A stretch of 64,000 nt of DNA, from the NCBI GenBank assembly GCA_964552205.1, contig CAZKFT010000005.1:1-64000 (forward strand), given 5' to 3'. Under the pieces are notes generated by a model that made no database searches, was not told the DNA's origin, and saw only the letters and a list, made by a program, of their open reading frames with translations. This document shows, piece after piece, positions 1-7,884 of this stretch. This DNA comes from JAIVGZ01 sp964552205 (GTDB lineage Bacteria; Pseudomonadota; Gammaproteobacteria; Natronospirales; JAIVGZ01). Position 1 is the first letter of the stretch. Each line of letters begins with the position of its first letter. Position numbers and translations under genes: made by a program.

Positions 1-651
1 GCGCTTGCCGCGTTTGCCGACAAAGACCGCGGTTTCCTCCGTGTCCGCGAGCTGGGCGCGCACTTGCAACCAGGCAGTCAGTGCGACGCGCGCCAAACGA
101 CCAACTGGAACGATACGGGTCTTCGACCCTTTTCCTGTGACACGCGCTTCGCCGCCGCCCAAGTCAAGGTCACCGATGTTCAACGAGCACAGCTCCGCCA
201 AACGCAGACCGGAGGAGTAAAACAATTCGATGATGGCGCGGTCGCGTACAGCTTCCGGGTCGTCACCGGGAATCTGCAACAACTGCACGATTTGGTCGAC
301 ATCCAACGCGGACGGCAGGCGCTTGGCTGACTTCGGTGCAAGGATGTCCACTGCCGGGTTGGCGCCCATCTCGCCCTCGCGAATCAACCACTGGCAGAAA
401 CTGCGTGTGGCGGAGAGCATGCGTTGCAAGCTTCGTCCTGACAGGCCGCGACGGTGTTCGGATGCCACGAAGCCGCGCACGCTGTGCACATCAAGCGCCC
501 TCCAGTGAGAGAGCCCGGATCGATCGCAATAGGCGGACAGCGCTGCGAGGTCCCGTTTGTAAGCGGCGGCGGTGTTGGGAGAGAGGCGTTTTTCCTGCAG
601 CAGGTACCGGTCAACGAAGGTGTCGACCAGCTCCGCCTGTGAGGGGTCCAT
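1..651 (-). CDS. xerC: Tyrosine recombinase XerC, 3'-truncated by window edge
   Basis: Site-specific recombinase that with XerD resolves chromosome dimers at dif. The first 217 codons are present and the frame stays open to the left edge. The N-terminal SAM-like core-binding domain (about residues 1-90) is followed by the start of the catalytic domain with YSSGLRLAEL, which carries the first catalytic Arg, and GKGSKTRIVPVG, which carries the catalytic Lys. The HxxR, His and nucleophilic Tyr motifs lie beyond the edge; family members are about 300 residues, so roughly 80 are missing. The ATG at 651 overlaps the stop of the DUF484 gene (ATGA), as in the classical gammaproteobacterial dapF-DUF484-xerC operon. 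Confidence 0.93.
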   Translation of the reverse strand, partial: MDPSQAELVDTFVDRYLLQEKRLSPNTAAAYKRDLAALSAYCDRSGLSHWRALDVHSVRGFVASEHRRGLSGRSLQRMLSATRSFCQWLIREGEMGANPAVDILAPKSAKRLPSALDVDQIVQLLQIPGDDPEAVRDRAIIELFYSSGLRLAELCSLNIGDLDLGGGEARVTGKGSKTRIVPVGRLARVALTAWLQVRAQLADTEETAVFVGKRGKR

Positions 652-1340
652 CAGTCGAGGTGGCGACGCAGCGCCAGGCCGATCAGCACGCCCATGCGTG
701 CCAGGTAGACCGTACCCATGGTCGGGTTGAACTGCTCGGCGCGATGGCTGCCTATGCCGAGGAAGCCGAGGTCTGCTCGCTCGCCAATGGGAACAAGCAC
801 TGCCGAGCCGATTTCCGCTGCGGCTGCACCGAACAGAAAGTCGAGTTGCTCGGGCTTGAGTTTACCCAGCACCGGACGGCTGCCTTCCAGAAAACCGGAG
901 AACTTCCCGACTTCCGGGTCTCCACGTTTGGCGGTGCGGGCTGGCGTGGGAACACGAGCGTCAAAACTCACCAAGGTGCATTGGTCAGCACCGAAGCCGT
1001 CCCGCAGTTGCTCGAAGACCGCCTGCACTACGCCGTCGATGTCCTCGGCGTCGAAAAGGGCGATGGTGAGGCGTTGCATGCGCTCCACCAGTTGGTCGTT
1101 CGCTCGCGCGACCTCGACCAAATCGACCAACTTTCTCTCGAGTTGGCGATTCTGTTGGCGCAGGATGCTGAGCTGGCGTTCGACCAGAGACACTGCATCG
1201 CCGGTGGGGTGCGGCAAACGAAGGTTGGCGAGGAGGTCTGTATGCGCTTCAAAGAAATCCGGGTGTGACTGGAGATAGGTCGCAACGGACGCCTCGTCGA
1301 CGCTCTCCTCGACGATGCCGCGTTTGCGCTGCGTACTCAT
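651..1340 (-). CDS. DUF484 family protein
   Basis: Cytoplasmic 229-residue protein of the DUF484 family, which has a GAF-like fold and unknown biochemical role. The N-terminus has the family signature (VATYLQSHPDFFEAHTDLL region, about residues 18-37), followed by a helical stretch likely to form a coiled coil (RQQNRQLERKLVDL) and the GAF-like core. Its position between dapF (4-base overlap at 1337-1340) and xerC (ATGA overlap at 651) is conserved in gammaproteobacteria and supports the assignment. No catalytic residues are recognised. Confidence 0.9.
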   Translation of the reverse strand: MSTQRKRGIVEESVDEASVATYLQSHPDFFEAHTDLLANLRLPHPTGDAVSLVERQLSILRQQNRQLERKLVDLVEVARANDQLVERMQRLTIALFDAEDIDGVVQAVFEQLRDGFGADQCTLVSFDARVPTPARTAKRGDPEVGKFSGFLEGSRPVLGKLKPEQLDFLFGAAAAEIGSAVLVPIGERADLGFLGIGSHRAEQFNPTMGTVYLARMGVLIGLALRRHLD

Positions 1341-2173
1341 ATCCGCTCTCCGTTCAACTCGCCCGTGAACACTTCGACGGCCGGTCCGGTCATCCAGACG
1401 GCGTCCGAATCATTGCCGGACCAGCTTATCACGAGGCGTCCGCCCGGCAGGTCCACGGCGACCGACTCCTCCAACAGTCCCCAAAGTCGCCCGATGACCA
1501 CCGCTGCGCACGCGCCGGTGCCGCAGGCTTGGGTCTCTCCGGTCCCGCGTTCAAACACGCGTAATCGGATATGCCCCGGGTCTACTACCTCCATGAATCC
1601 GACATTCACTCGGTCCGGGAAACGCGGATGGCGTTCAAGGCGGGGGCCGAAATCCGCGACGGGTGCGCGGCGCACATCGGGAACCCGCAAGACCATGTGG
1701 GGGTTGCCCATGGATACAGCACCGATTTCCTGGGGCGCGCCGTCCAGCTGCAGGGCATAACGCTCGCTGCGAGCGTCTGCCTCGAAAGGAATGTCAGACG
1801 GTTCCAAACGCGGCGGGCCCATGTTCACCGCCACCAAGCCATCCTCCTGCATGCGGGTCATCACCAGACCGCCCGGGCTGTCGAGCTGTATTTCCGGACC
1901 GGCTGCCAGGCCGCGATCGATAAGCCACTTGGCGATACACCGCACGCCATTGCCACATTGGCCAGCGGGGCCGCCGTCCGCGTTGAAGATTCGATAGCGG
2001 AATTCGGCGGACTCGGCGCGCTCCACCACCAAGACCTGGTCACATCCGACGCCGGTACGGCGATGGGCGAGGTGACGAATCAGATCGGGGCTTAATGGCT
2101 GGGGGCCTTCGGTGTGGTCCAGCACCACGAAGTCATTGCCCAAACCGTGCATTTTGGTAAATCGAAGCTTCAT
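1337..2173 (-). CDS. dapF: Diaminopimelate epimerase
   Basis: Converts LL- to meso-diaminopimelate in lysine and peptidoglycan synthesis; cytoplasmic, cofactor-independent. The protein is 278 residues, normal for DapF. It starts with the typical MKLRFTKMHGLGNDFVVLD and has both catalytic cysteines: Cys73 in CGNGVRC and the C-terminal one in ACGTGACAA. The start overlaps the stop of the upstream CoA-binding gene by 4 bases (2170-2173) and its stop overlaps the DUF484 start, so all four genes are probably cotranscribed. Confidence 0.97.
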   Translation of the reverse strand: MKLRFTKMHGLGNDFVVLDHTEGPQPLSPDLIRHLAHRRTGVGCDQVLVVERAESAEFRYRIFNADGGPAGQCGNGVRCIAKWLIDRGLAAGPEIQLDSPGGLVMTRMQEDGLVAVNMGPPRLEPSDIPFEADARSERYALQLDGAPQEIGAVSMGNPHMVLRVPDVRRAPVADFGPRLERHPRFPDRVNVGFMEVVDPGHIRLRVFERGTGETQACGTGACAAVVIGRLWGLLEESVAVDLPGGRLVISWSGNDSDAVWMTGPAVEVFTGELNGERI

Positions 2174-2613
2174 TTACCGTCCTGTGAGGCCTTGAAATTA
2201 ATCAATGGCAAACCATCTCGCTTGATGCACTGGTCCATGACCACGGTCAGGCCAGCCTCCCGGGCCCGTTCGGCTGCCGCTTCGTGGATGACCCCGTCCT
2301 GTAGCCAGAGGGCCTTGATTCCGGCCGCGATGGTCTCCTCGACGATGGCTGGGACATGCTCCGGTGCCCGGAACACGTTCACCAGATCCGCGCTGGACTC
2401 GGCGATGCTAGCCACCACCGCCTCCCCCAGAATCGTGCCACCACCTGGCCGCACGGGAACGATACGAAATCCAGCCTTCTGCATGGCTGCCGCGACCTGG
2501 TAACTGGGGCGCCCGGAGTCAGGGGACAGGCCTACCACGGCGATGGTATGGACGCTGCGCAGGAGATTCTCGATGTCGCTTTTTGAGGGGTTCATGGATT
2601 CAGATTGTGCCAT
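2170..2613 (-). CDS. CoA-binding domain protein (YccU-like)
   Basis: A 147-residue single-domain Rossmann protein of the CoA_binding family, related to the N-terminal domain of succinyl-CoA synthetase alpha and to E. coli YccU. The nucleotide-binding loop TIAVVGLSPDSGRPSYQV lies near residues 23-40, and VMDQCIKRD near the C-terminus is characteristic. Physiological role unknown. Two starts are possible, ATG 2613 and ATG 2595 (MNPSKSD); neither has a clear Shine-Dalgarno. A perfect TATAAT on this strand at 2625-2630 lies 11 bases upstream of 2613, so a very short leader or leaderless start is plausible. It heads the dapF-DUF484-xerC string. Confidence 0.85.
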   Translation of the reverse strand: MAQSESMNPSKSDIENLLRSVHTIAVVGLSPDSGRPSYQVAAAMQKAGFRIVPVRPGGGTILGEAVVASIAESSADLVNVFRAPEHVPAIVEETIAAGIKALWLQDGVIHEAAAERAREAGLTVVMDQCIKRDGLPLINFKASQDGK

Positions 2614-2632
2614 GTTCGGGCACGATTATACT
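2605..2632. promoter_or_regulatory. Overlapping divergent -10 elements for ubiD (+) and the dapF string (-)
   Basis: On the plus strand TATACT (2627-2632) with TTGTGC (2605-2610) at 16-base spacing points at ubiD. On the minus strand the same bases read TATAAT (2630-2625) and point at the CoA-binding gene. Both predicted transcription starts fall within a few bases of the start codons. The -35 matches are weak on both strands, so this rests mostly on the -10 hexamers and the divergent layout. Confidence 0.5.
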
Positions 2633-2638
2633 GGCGGT

Positions 2639-4108
2639 GTGAAATACAAGGACCTGCGCGATTTCATCGCGATCCTCGAACAGCGGGGGGAACTCAAGCG
2701 CATCCCAATGGCGGTGGACCCACGTCTTGAGATGACCGAAATCTGCGACCGAACGCTGCGGTCAGGCGGCCCGGCGCTTCTGTTCGAGCGCCCCACCGGT
2801 TTCGACATTCCGGTGCTTGGCAATCTGTTCGGAACTCCATCGCGGGTGGCGCTGGGCATGGGTGAGGAGTCCGTCGAGGCCTTGCGCGAGGTGGGGAAGG
2901 TGCTGGCCATGTTGCGGCAGCCCGATCCACCCGCCGGAATGCGCGATGCGTTCGCGAAACTGCCCTTGTTCAAGAAAGTCATGGACATGGCTCCGAAGGA
3001 GGTGTCATCCGCACCGTGTCAGGACATCGTCATTGAAGGCGATGATGTGGACCTGTCCAAGTTGCCTGTGCAAACGTGTTGGCCGGATGACGCGGGGCCG
3101 CTCATCACCTGGGGACTCACCGTCACCCGTGGCCCGAATCAGGCGCGGCAGAATCTCGGAATCTATCGCCAGCAGGTAATCGGTCGCAACCGCGTGATCA
3201 TGCGTTGGCTCGCTCACCGTGGCGGCGCGCTCGACTTCAAGGACTGGCAACAGAAACATCCGGGCGAACCATTCCCGGTCGCGGTCGCGCTTGGGGCGGA
3301 TCCTGCGACCATCCTGGGTGCGGTCACGCCGGTTCCGGATTCATTGTCGGAGTACGCATTTGCAGGTTTGCTACGCGGTGGCCGTACCGAGGTCACCCGG
3401 TGCATCGGGTCCGACCTTCAGGTTCCGGCGTTTGCCGAGTTTGTGCTGGAAGGGTTTCTGCACGCCGGAGATGAGGCGGACGAAGGACCGTTCGGTGACC
3501 ACACCGGATATTACAACGAGGTGGAACGCTTCCCGGTCTTCACCATCGATCGCATCACGCACCGGCGCGAGCCCATTTATCACAGCACTTATACCGGCCG
3601 TCCACCGGATGAGCCGGCGGTGCTCGGCGTTGCCCTCAACGAAGTCTTCGTGCCGCTGCTGCAGAAGCAGTTTCCGGAAATCGTGGATTTCTATCTGCCG
3701 CCGGAGGGGTGTTCGTACCGCGTAGCGGTGGTGTCAATGCGCAAACAATATGCGGGCCACGCAAAACGCGTGATGTTCGGAGTGTGGTCGTTTCTTCGAC
3801 AGTTCATGTACACGAAGTTTGTCATTGTGGTCGACGACGATGTGAACGCGCGTGACTGGCAGGATGTCATCTGGGCGATGTCCACAAGGGTCGATCCGGC
3901 GCGCGACACTTTGATTGTCGAGAACACACCGATTGATTATCTGGACTTCGCGTCACCGGTGGCAGGGCTGGGATCCAAGATGGGTATTGACGCCACCAAC
4001 AAGTGGGCGGGGGAAACACAGCGGGAGTGGGGGAGGCCCATTCAAATGAGTGATGACGTGAAGAAGCGTGTAGACGAAATCTGGGATTCACTGGGACTGG
4101 AGGCTTAA
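2639..4108 (+). CDS. ubiD: 4-hydroxy-3-polyprenylbenzoate decarboxylase UbiD
   Basis: Prenylated-FMN-dependent decarboxylase acting after UbiA in ubiquinone biosynthesis; needs the prFMN made by UbiX. From GTG 2639 the product is 489 residues, matching E. coli UbiD (about 497), and begins VKYKDLRDFIAILEQRGEL, aligned with the usual UbiD N-terminus. In-frame ATGs at 2594 and 2612 would add residues not seen in the family and would overlap the divergent gene. No Shine-Dalgarno precedes 2639, but a TATACT box ends 6 bases before it, which suits a leaderless mRNA. The C-terminal NKWAGE and MSDDVKKRVDEIW region is typical. The stop is followed immediately by the ATG of the ParA gene. Confidence 0.95.
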   Translation: MKYKDLRDFIAILEQRGELKRIPMAVDPRLEMTEICDRTLRSGGPALLFERPTGFDIPVLGNLFGTPSRVALGMGEESVEALREVGKVLAMLRQPDPPAGMRDAFAKLPLFKKVMDMAPKEVSSAPCQDIVIEGDDVDLSKLPVQTCWPDDAGPLITWGLTVTRGPNQARQNLGIYRQQVIGRNRVIMRWLAHRGGALDFKDWQQKHPGEPFPVAVALGADPATILGAVTPVPDSLSEYAFAGLLRGGRTEVTRCIGSDLQVPAFAEFVLEGFLHAGDEADEGPFGDHTGYYNEVERFPVFTIDRITHRREPIYHSTYTGRPPDEPAVLGVALNEVFVPLLQKQFPEIVDFYLPPEGCSYRVAVVSMRKQYAGHAKRVMFGVWSFLRQFMYTKFVIVVDDDVNARDWQDVIWAMSTRVDPARDTLIVENTPIDYLDFASPVAGLGSKMGIDATNKWAGETQREWGRPIQMSDDVKKRVDEIWDSLGLEA

Positions 4109-4750
4109 ATGCGTACGATCATGGTTATGAATGCCAAGGGCGGCTGCGGCAAGAGCACCATTGCCACCAGCTTGGCGAGTTACTACGCGAACGAAGACCT
4201 GAGGGTCGCTCTCGCGGATTACGATGAACAGTGTTCGAGCCTGGACTGGCTCTCGGTACGACCTGCGGACCGACCTCCTATTGATGGTATCGCCGGTTGG
4301 CGGAGCGGATTGCGCGGTCTGAAGGCGGACACCGAAGTGCTGATCATCGACGCGCCAGCCAGGGTCCACGGAGATGAGGTGAAGAATCTGCTCAAGCGGG
4401 CGGAGACAGTCCTCGTGCCGGTCCTGCCGTCTCCGATTGACATGCGGGCGGCTGCACACTTCCTCAACGAACTGCAGGAAACACCGCAGCTTCAGAACAA
4501 GGAAGTGCGGGTTGGATTGGTTGGCAACCGGGTCAAAAGCCACACCACCATCGCCGACGAACTCGACGGGTACCTGCGCAAAGTCCGTATGCCCTATGTC
4601 GCTTCGCTACGCGAAACCCAGAACTACAACCGCGCGCAGGCGCGGGGGCTGGGAATCTTCGAGTTGCCGACGTATCTGGCGTGGCAGGACTGGGAGCATT
4701 GGGACCCGCTGGTGAAGTGGCTTAACAGCCAGAAAAGCCTGCCTCAGTGA
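4109..4750 (+). CDS. Orphan ParA-family ATPase
   Basis: A 213-residue MinD/ParA-type P-loop ATPase with a deviant Walker A near the N-terminus (NAKGGCGKSTIATSLA), a short switch I region (DYDEQCSSLDW) and Walker B-like VLIIDAPA. It lacks the N-terminal DNA-binding extension of plasmid ParAs, resembling the small ParA group that positions cellular cargo. No parB or obvious partner lies nearby. It follows ubiD without a gap (TAA then ATG) and is presumably cotranscribed with it; the next gene has its own promoter. Role not assigned; chromosome segregation by itself is unlikely. Confidence 0.85.
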   Translation: MRTIMVMNAKGGCGKSTIATSLASYYANEDLRVALADYDEQCSSLDWLSVRPADRPPIDGIAGWRSGLRGLKADTEVLIIDAPARVHGDEVKNLLKRAETVLVPVLPSPIDMRAAAHFLNELQETPQLQNKEVRVGLVGNRVKSHTTIADELDGYLRKVRMPYVASLRETQNYNRAQARGLGIFELPTYLAWQDWEHWDPLVKWLNSQKSLPQ

Positions 4751-4775
4751 TAAAAGCCGGGCGGAGGAGTATAAT
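4746..4775 (+). promoter_or_regulatory. Sigma-70-type promoter for the OmpA-family gene
   Basis: A perfect TATAAT (4770-4775) lies 18 bases downstream of GTGATA (4746-4751, four of six matches to TTGACA). The expected transcription start near 4782 leaves a leader of about 20 bases containing the strong AAGGAGA ribosome-binding site (4791-4797) before ATG 4804. The -35 overlaps the stop of the upstream ParA gene. Confidence 0.6.
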
Positions 4776-4803
4776 CGGTCACAGATTGATAAGGAGAGCT
4801 CCC

Positions 4804-5763
4804 ATGTTGAGGAAAACAGTGGCGTTGTTGCCAATATTGTTTGTATCCATGTCCGCGGTGGCTTCGGACAAGGGATTCGACGACCGCACCTATTTCAGCC
4901 CCTCGGTGCTGTTTGCCTCGCCGGCGAAGGGCACTGGTTTCGATAATGGGTTCGGAGTGAATCTCGCTATCGGCAAGCCCGTGACCGAGCGCCTTGCTTG
5001 GGAGCTCAGTCTCTTCGGCTATGACCAGAGTGCGGTGTTGCCGGGCTCCATGCGTCGTTCCGGTTTCAGCATCTCCGGTCTGTACTTCTTCGCGGACGAG
5101 GACCAGTTGCGACCATACCTCATCGCAGGCGCGGGACCGCTTCGCTCACGCTTCCAAGGCGTCAACAATTCCGTTTACCAGTTCCATGCTGGGCTTGGCG
5201 TGATGTTTCCTGCCAGCGACCGCATGTCCTTCCGTCTGGAAGGGCGTTACATGAAGGCCGGGGACGGCACACCAACCCCGCACAACGACTGGCAGGTACT
5301 GGCGGGCCTTTCGATTCCGTTTTTTGGTGAACGTGCCGCGCCGACACCGCCGACACCGCCGCCTGTCGTTCGGCAGGCCACGCCGGCACCAACACCGGCA
5401 CCGCGTCCTACACCTGCACCGCCGCCGCCGTCCTTCGACCCGGTCTACTTCGCGCTGGATTCTGCAGCGCTGGATGCGCGTTCACGTGCAACGCTGGACG
5501 AAGCGGTTCGTAGCATGCGTGACCATCCGGAACTCGTGCTCGAAGTGGGTGGTTACACCTGCACGCTGGGCACTGCGGAGTACAACCTCACCTTGTCCGA
5601 GCGTCGCGCGCGCGCCGTCGCGGATTATCTGGTCGGACGCGGCGTCGATGGTTCGCGACTGGTCATTCGCGGTTACGGTCAGGCACGGCCCATTGCCGAC
5701 AATTCAAATGAGGCGGGTCGTCGCATGAACCGCCGCACGGAACTGGTCATTCTCGATCGCTGA
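4804..5763 (+). CDS. OmpA-family outer membrane protein
   Basis: A 319-residue envelope protein. A Sec signal peptide (about residues 1-20, ending SAVAS) is followed by an OmpA/opacity-type eight-stranded barrel of about 155 residues, a Pro-rich linker (PTPPTPPPVV ... PAPPPPS), and a C-terminal OmpA peptidoglycan-binding domain of about 105 residues with LVIRGYGQARPIADN and the end NRRTELVI. It should tether the outer membrane to the cell wall. Start chosen because AAGGAGA lies 6 bases upstream and the signal peptide begins here; an upstream in-frame start at 4747 would place 19 basic residues before it. Its 3' end overlaps the convergent epimerase gene by 17 bases. Confidence 0.92.
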   Translation: MLRKTVALLPILFVSMSAVASDKGFDDRTYFSPSVLFASPAKGTGFDNGFGVNLAIGKPVTERLAWELSLFGYDQSAVLPGSMRRSGFSISGLYFFADEDQLRPYLIAGAGPLRSRFQGVNNSVYQFHAGLGVMFPASDRMSFRLEGRYMKAGDGTPTPHNDWQVLAGLSIPFFGERAAPTPPTPPPVVRQATPAPTPAPRPTPAPPPPSFDPVYFALDSAALDARSRATLDEAVRSMRDHPELVLEVGGYTCTLGTAEYNLTLSERRARAVADYLVGRGVDGSRLVIRGYGQARPIADNSNEAGRRMNRRTELVILDR

Positions 5764-6619
5764 CCGCGAGAATTGCGCGTAACCCGGACTCATGGTCCGG
5801 GTTACGCAATTCCACACCCAAATCACTTCGTATCCGCTCGGCGCGGATACGCTTGCTGTCGCGCAGAAATCCCAGCATCGATTCCGGCAACAGCGATTCC
5901 GCGTCGCGAGCAGCGATGAGTTTGGGCGGAGGCGTACCAGCCAGTTCTGACAGTGTCATCAGGAATTCCGCTTGCGATGACGGTGCCCCGTCCGCGCAGT
6001 TGAAGATGTCCCCGTGCTTCGCACGTGCGGCTGCTGCCACGCATACTGTTGCCAAATCATCCGCATGGATCCGATTGCTTGGTGCCGCCTCCTCTGGCCG
6101 TATCGCGACAGTACCTTCGCGCAAGCGATCCAGGGGCAGCCGGCCGGGGCCGTAGATTGCCGCGACCCGCAGGATGACGATGACCACGCCGTTGGCATCG
6201 CCCCAGGTCATCAGCTGGCGCTCTGCATCGAGTCGACGCCTGCCGCGTTGGTTGGAGGGATTCACAGGTGTGGACTCATCCACCCACTCCCCGCCGTGGT
6301 CACCATAGACCGATGTCGTGGACATGTAGACAAGTCTCGGGAATGGCGGAAGCGTTTGCAGCAGTGCCGCCGTCCGACCGTCGTGGTCTCCGTGGGGCGG
6401 AGGTGGCATGAAGTGATAGACCACATCGAAGCGGCCTTCTGGCGTTACAGCCCCGCGACTATCCAGATCCGTCACCAAGGGTTGGACGCCGGCGTCTTGC
6501 AGCTTTCGTGCACTGGCCTGCGATCGCACCACCCCGACCACTTCGTCTCCGGATGCGCGATGCAGCGCCGCAACTCTCAACCCGATGTCACCGCACCCAA
6601 CAATCAGGATGCGGCTCAT
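5747..6619 (-). CDS. NAD-dependent epimerase/dehydratase-like SDR protein (YeeZ-like)
   Basis: A 290-residue extended/atypical short-chain dehydrogenase. The N-terminus MSRILIVGCGDIGLRVAAL gives the Rossmann loop GCGDIG, and LVYMSTTSVYGDHGGEW is the family's ST-Y region, although the usual YxxxK motif is replaced by a divergent segment; this is typical of the YeeZ group. Substrate unknown. The start overlaps the hemY stop (ATGA at 6616-6619), so it ends the algZR-hem string. A 13-bp hairpin is encoded within its last codons. Confidence 0.85.
   Translation of the reverse strand: MSRILIVGCGDIGLRVAALHRASGDEVVGVVRSQASARKLQDAGVQPLVTDLDSRGAVTPEGRFDVVYHFMPPPPHGDHDGRTAALLQTLPPFPRLVYMSTTSVYGDHGGEWVDESTPVNPSNQRGRRRLDAERQLMTWGDANGVVIVILRVAAIYGPGRLPLDRLREGTVAIRPEEAAPSNRIHADDLATVCVAAAARAKHGDIFNCADGAPSSQAEFLMTLSELAGTPPPKLIAARDAESLLPESMLGFLRDSKRIRAERIRSDLGVELRNPDHESGLRAILAVSDRE
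5777..5807. terminator. Perfect 13-bp stem-loop between convergent genes
   Basis: GCGTAACCCGGAC (5777-5789), loop TCATG, then GTCCGGGTTACGC (5795-5807): a fully paired 13-base stem. It begins 13 bases after the OmpA-family stop and lies inside the 3' end of the convergent epimerase coding sequence. No U-tract follows on either strand, so it may be a bidirectional or processing hairpin rather than a textbook intrinsic terminator. The palindrome is obvious; its function is inferred from position. Confidence 0.6.
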
Positions 6620-7884
6620 TCGCCGCCACTGCTCCTGGACCGCTCGCCCGAGCGTGGCTGGACCTGTGGTCTGGCGATTGGCAGGCCATCTATACCGGTG
6701 TCTTTGCCGAGCACGGACAACAATCCCTTGCGCGTGTACTCCGATGAACGCTCCGGCTCGCCGGTGTGCTGCATGAGCTTGGCGAGTTCATGCCAAGTAT
6801 CCGCACGCGGCGCCAGTGCGATGCTGGACTCCAAATAAGAGCGTGCCTTACCCCACAAGCTGTTGCGCATGCACAGTCGGCCACAGGTCAGGAGCAAGAC
6901 CGGGGTGTCGCCATGTTCGCGCAACCAGGCCTCCGCACGACCGAGCTGGCGACCGGGATCCGAGGTCCGGAGCAAACCGTACTGGAGCGCAAGATCATCA
7001 TCCCAGTGTTGCCGCAGGACACCACGCAACAAGGATTCTGCATCATTGTCGCGCTCTGCAAGTCGCAGACACTCTGTGTAGGGCTTGACCAGCTCGGGGC
7101 GATGCCGCAGCCCTCTGGGGAGTTCGCTCCAGAGCGCTTCCGCTTGTGCCGTGTCCTTGCGATCTGCGGCAGACCGCAACAACTTCGCATGCACGCGCGC
7201 AACCAGTGCATCCAGCTCTTCGCCTTCGAAGGCGTCGTGACGGCGCAGGTCCGGGATGATGCCGTGCAGCGTTTCCCACTCCTCCCGTGTTTCGTGCAGA
7301 CGGGCGAGCAGGCGCAGTGCGAAGGCATGCGTCGGCGACAATTCGCGTAGCCGACTCAAGGTGGCCAGCGCTCGTTCGAACTGGCCATCTGCAAGCTGCA
7401 ACTCCGCCTGGGTCAGCAGCACCGCGATGGTGGCAGCCGGCGTGGTTTCATAGGCAAGCCGCAAATGGGTGTCGCGGCGGTCAGCAGCGTGTTGCGCCTG
7501 CGCGGCCCGTGCGGCCATCAGGTAGTGGGGCAGCGGCGTGTCCGAATACCGCGCGTAGCGTGTCAGTGACCGTTCGCTATCCTTCCAGCGGCCCTCCGCC
7601 ATTTCGATCAGACCACGCGTCAATGAGGCCCTGGCTTTGTGCAGGCGCATGCGCCTCCGCATCTCCTTCAGTCGCGCGGGAAGGCGCCAGATTCCGACGA
7701 GCAAACGGATGGCAAGCCATAATCCGACGAACAGGCTGCCCATGACCAGTATGAGCATGGCCATGGACATCTCGACACTGGTATCTCCCCAGGCCAGGAG
7801 TACATAGCCGTTGTCCTCACGCAGGCCGATGGCGAGTGCCATGCCCAGGAACAGCACAACGAACAGGATGAGTGCAAACCGCAT
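6616..7884 (-). CDS. hemY: HemY-family tetrapyrrole-associated TPR membrane protein
   Basis: A 422-residue inner-membrane protein of the proteobacterial HemY family (not the Bacillus protoporphyrinogen oxidase of the same name). Two N-terminal membrane helices (about residues 1-20 and 40-62) precede a long helical TPR region with repeated A-L-L patterns (for example FERALATLSRLRELSPTHA). Its function in haem synthesis is inferred from genetics of the family and from the operon. The start overlaps the hemX stop (ATGA at 7882-7886) and it is the next-to-last gene of the string. Confidence 0.92.
   Translation of the reverse strand: MRFALILFVVLFLGMALAIGLREDNGYVLLAWGDTSVEMSMAMLILVMGSLFVGLWLAIRLLVGIWRLPARLKEMRRRMRLHKARASLTRGLIEMAEGRWKDSERSLTRYARYSDTPLPHYLMAARAAQAQHAADRRDTHLRLAYETTPAATIAVLLTQAELQLADGQFERALATLSRLRELSPTHAFALRLLARLHETREEWETLHGIIPDLRRHDAFEGEELDALVARVHAKLLRSAADRKDTAQAEALWSELPRGLRHRPELVKPYTECLRLAERDNDAESLLRGVLRQHWDDDLALQYGLLRTSDPGRQLGRAEAWLREHGDTPVLLLTCGRLCMRNSLWGKARSYLESSIALAPRADTWHELAKLMQHTGEPERSSEYTRKGLLSVLGKDTGIDGLPIARPQVQPRSGERSRSSGGE

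Noticed and set aside
4109..4750. Plasmid or chromosome partition locus (parAB)
   Set aside because: No parB or parS-like repeats nearby; the protein is a short single-domain ParA.
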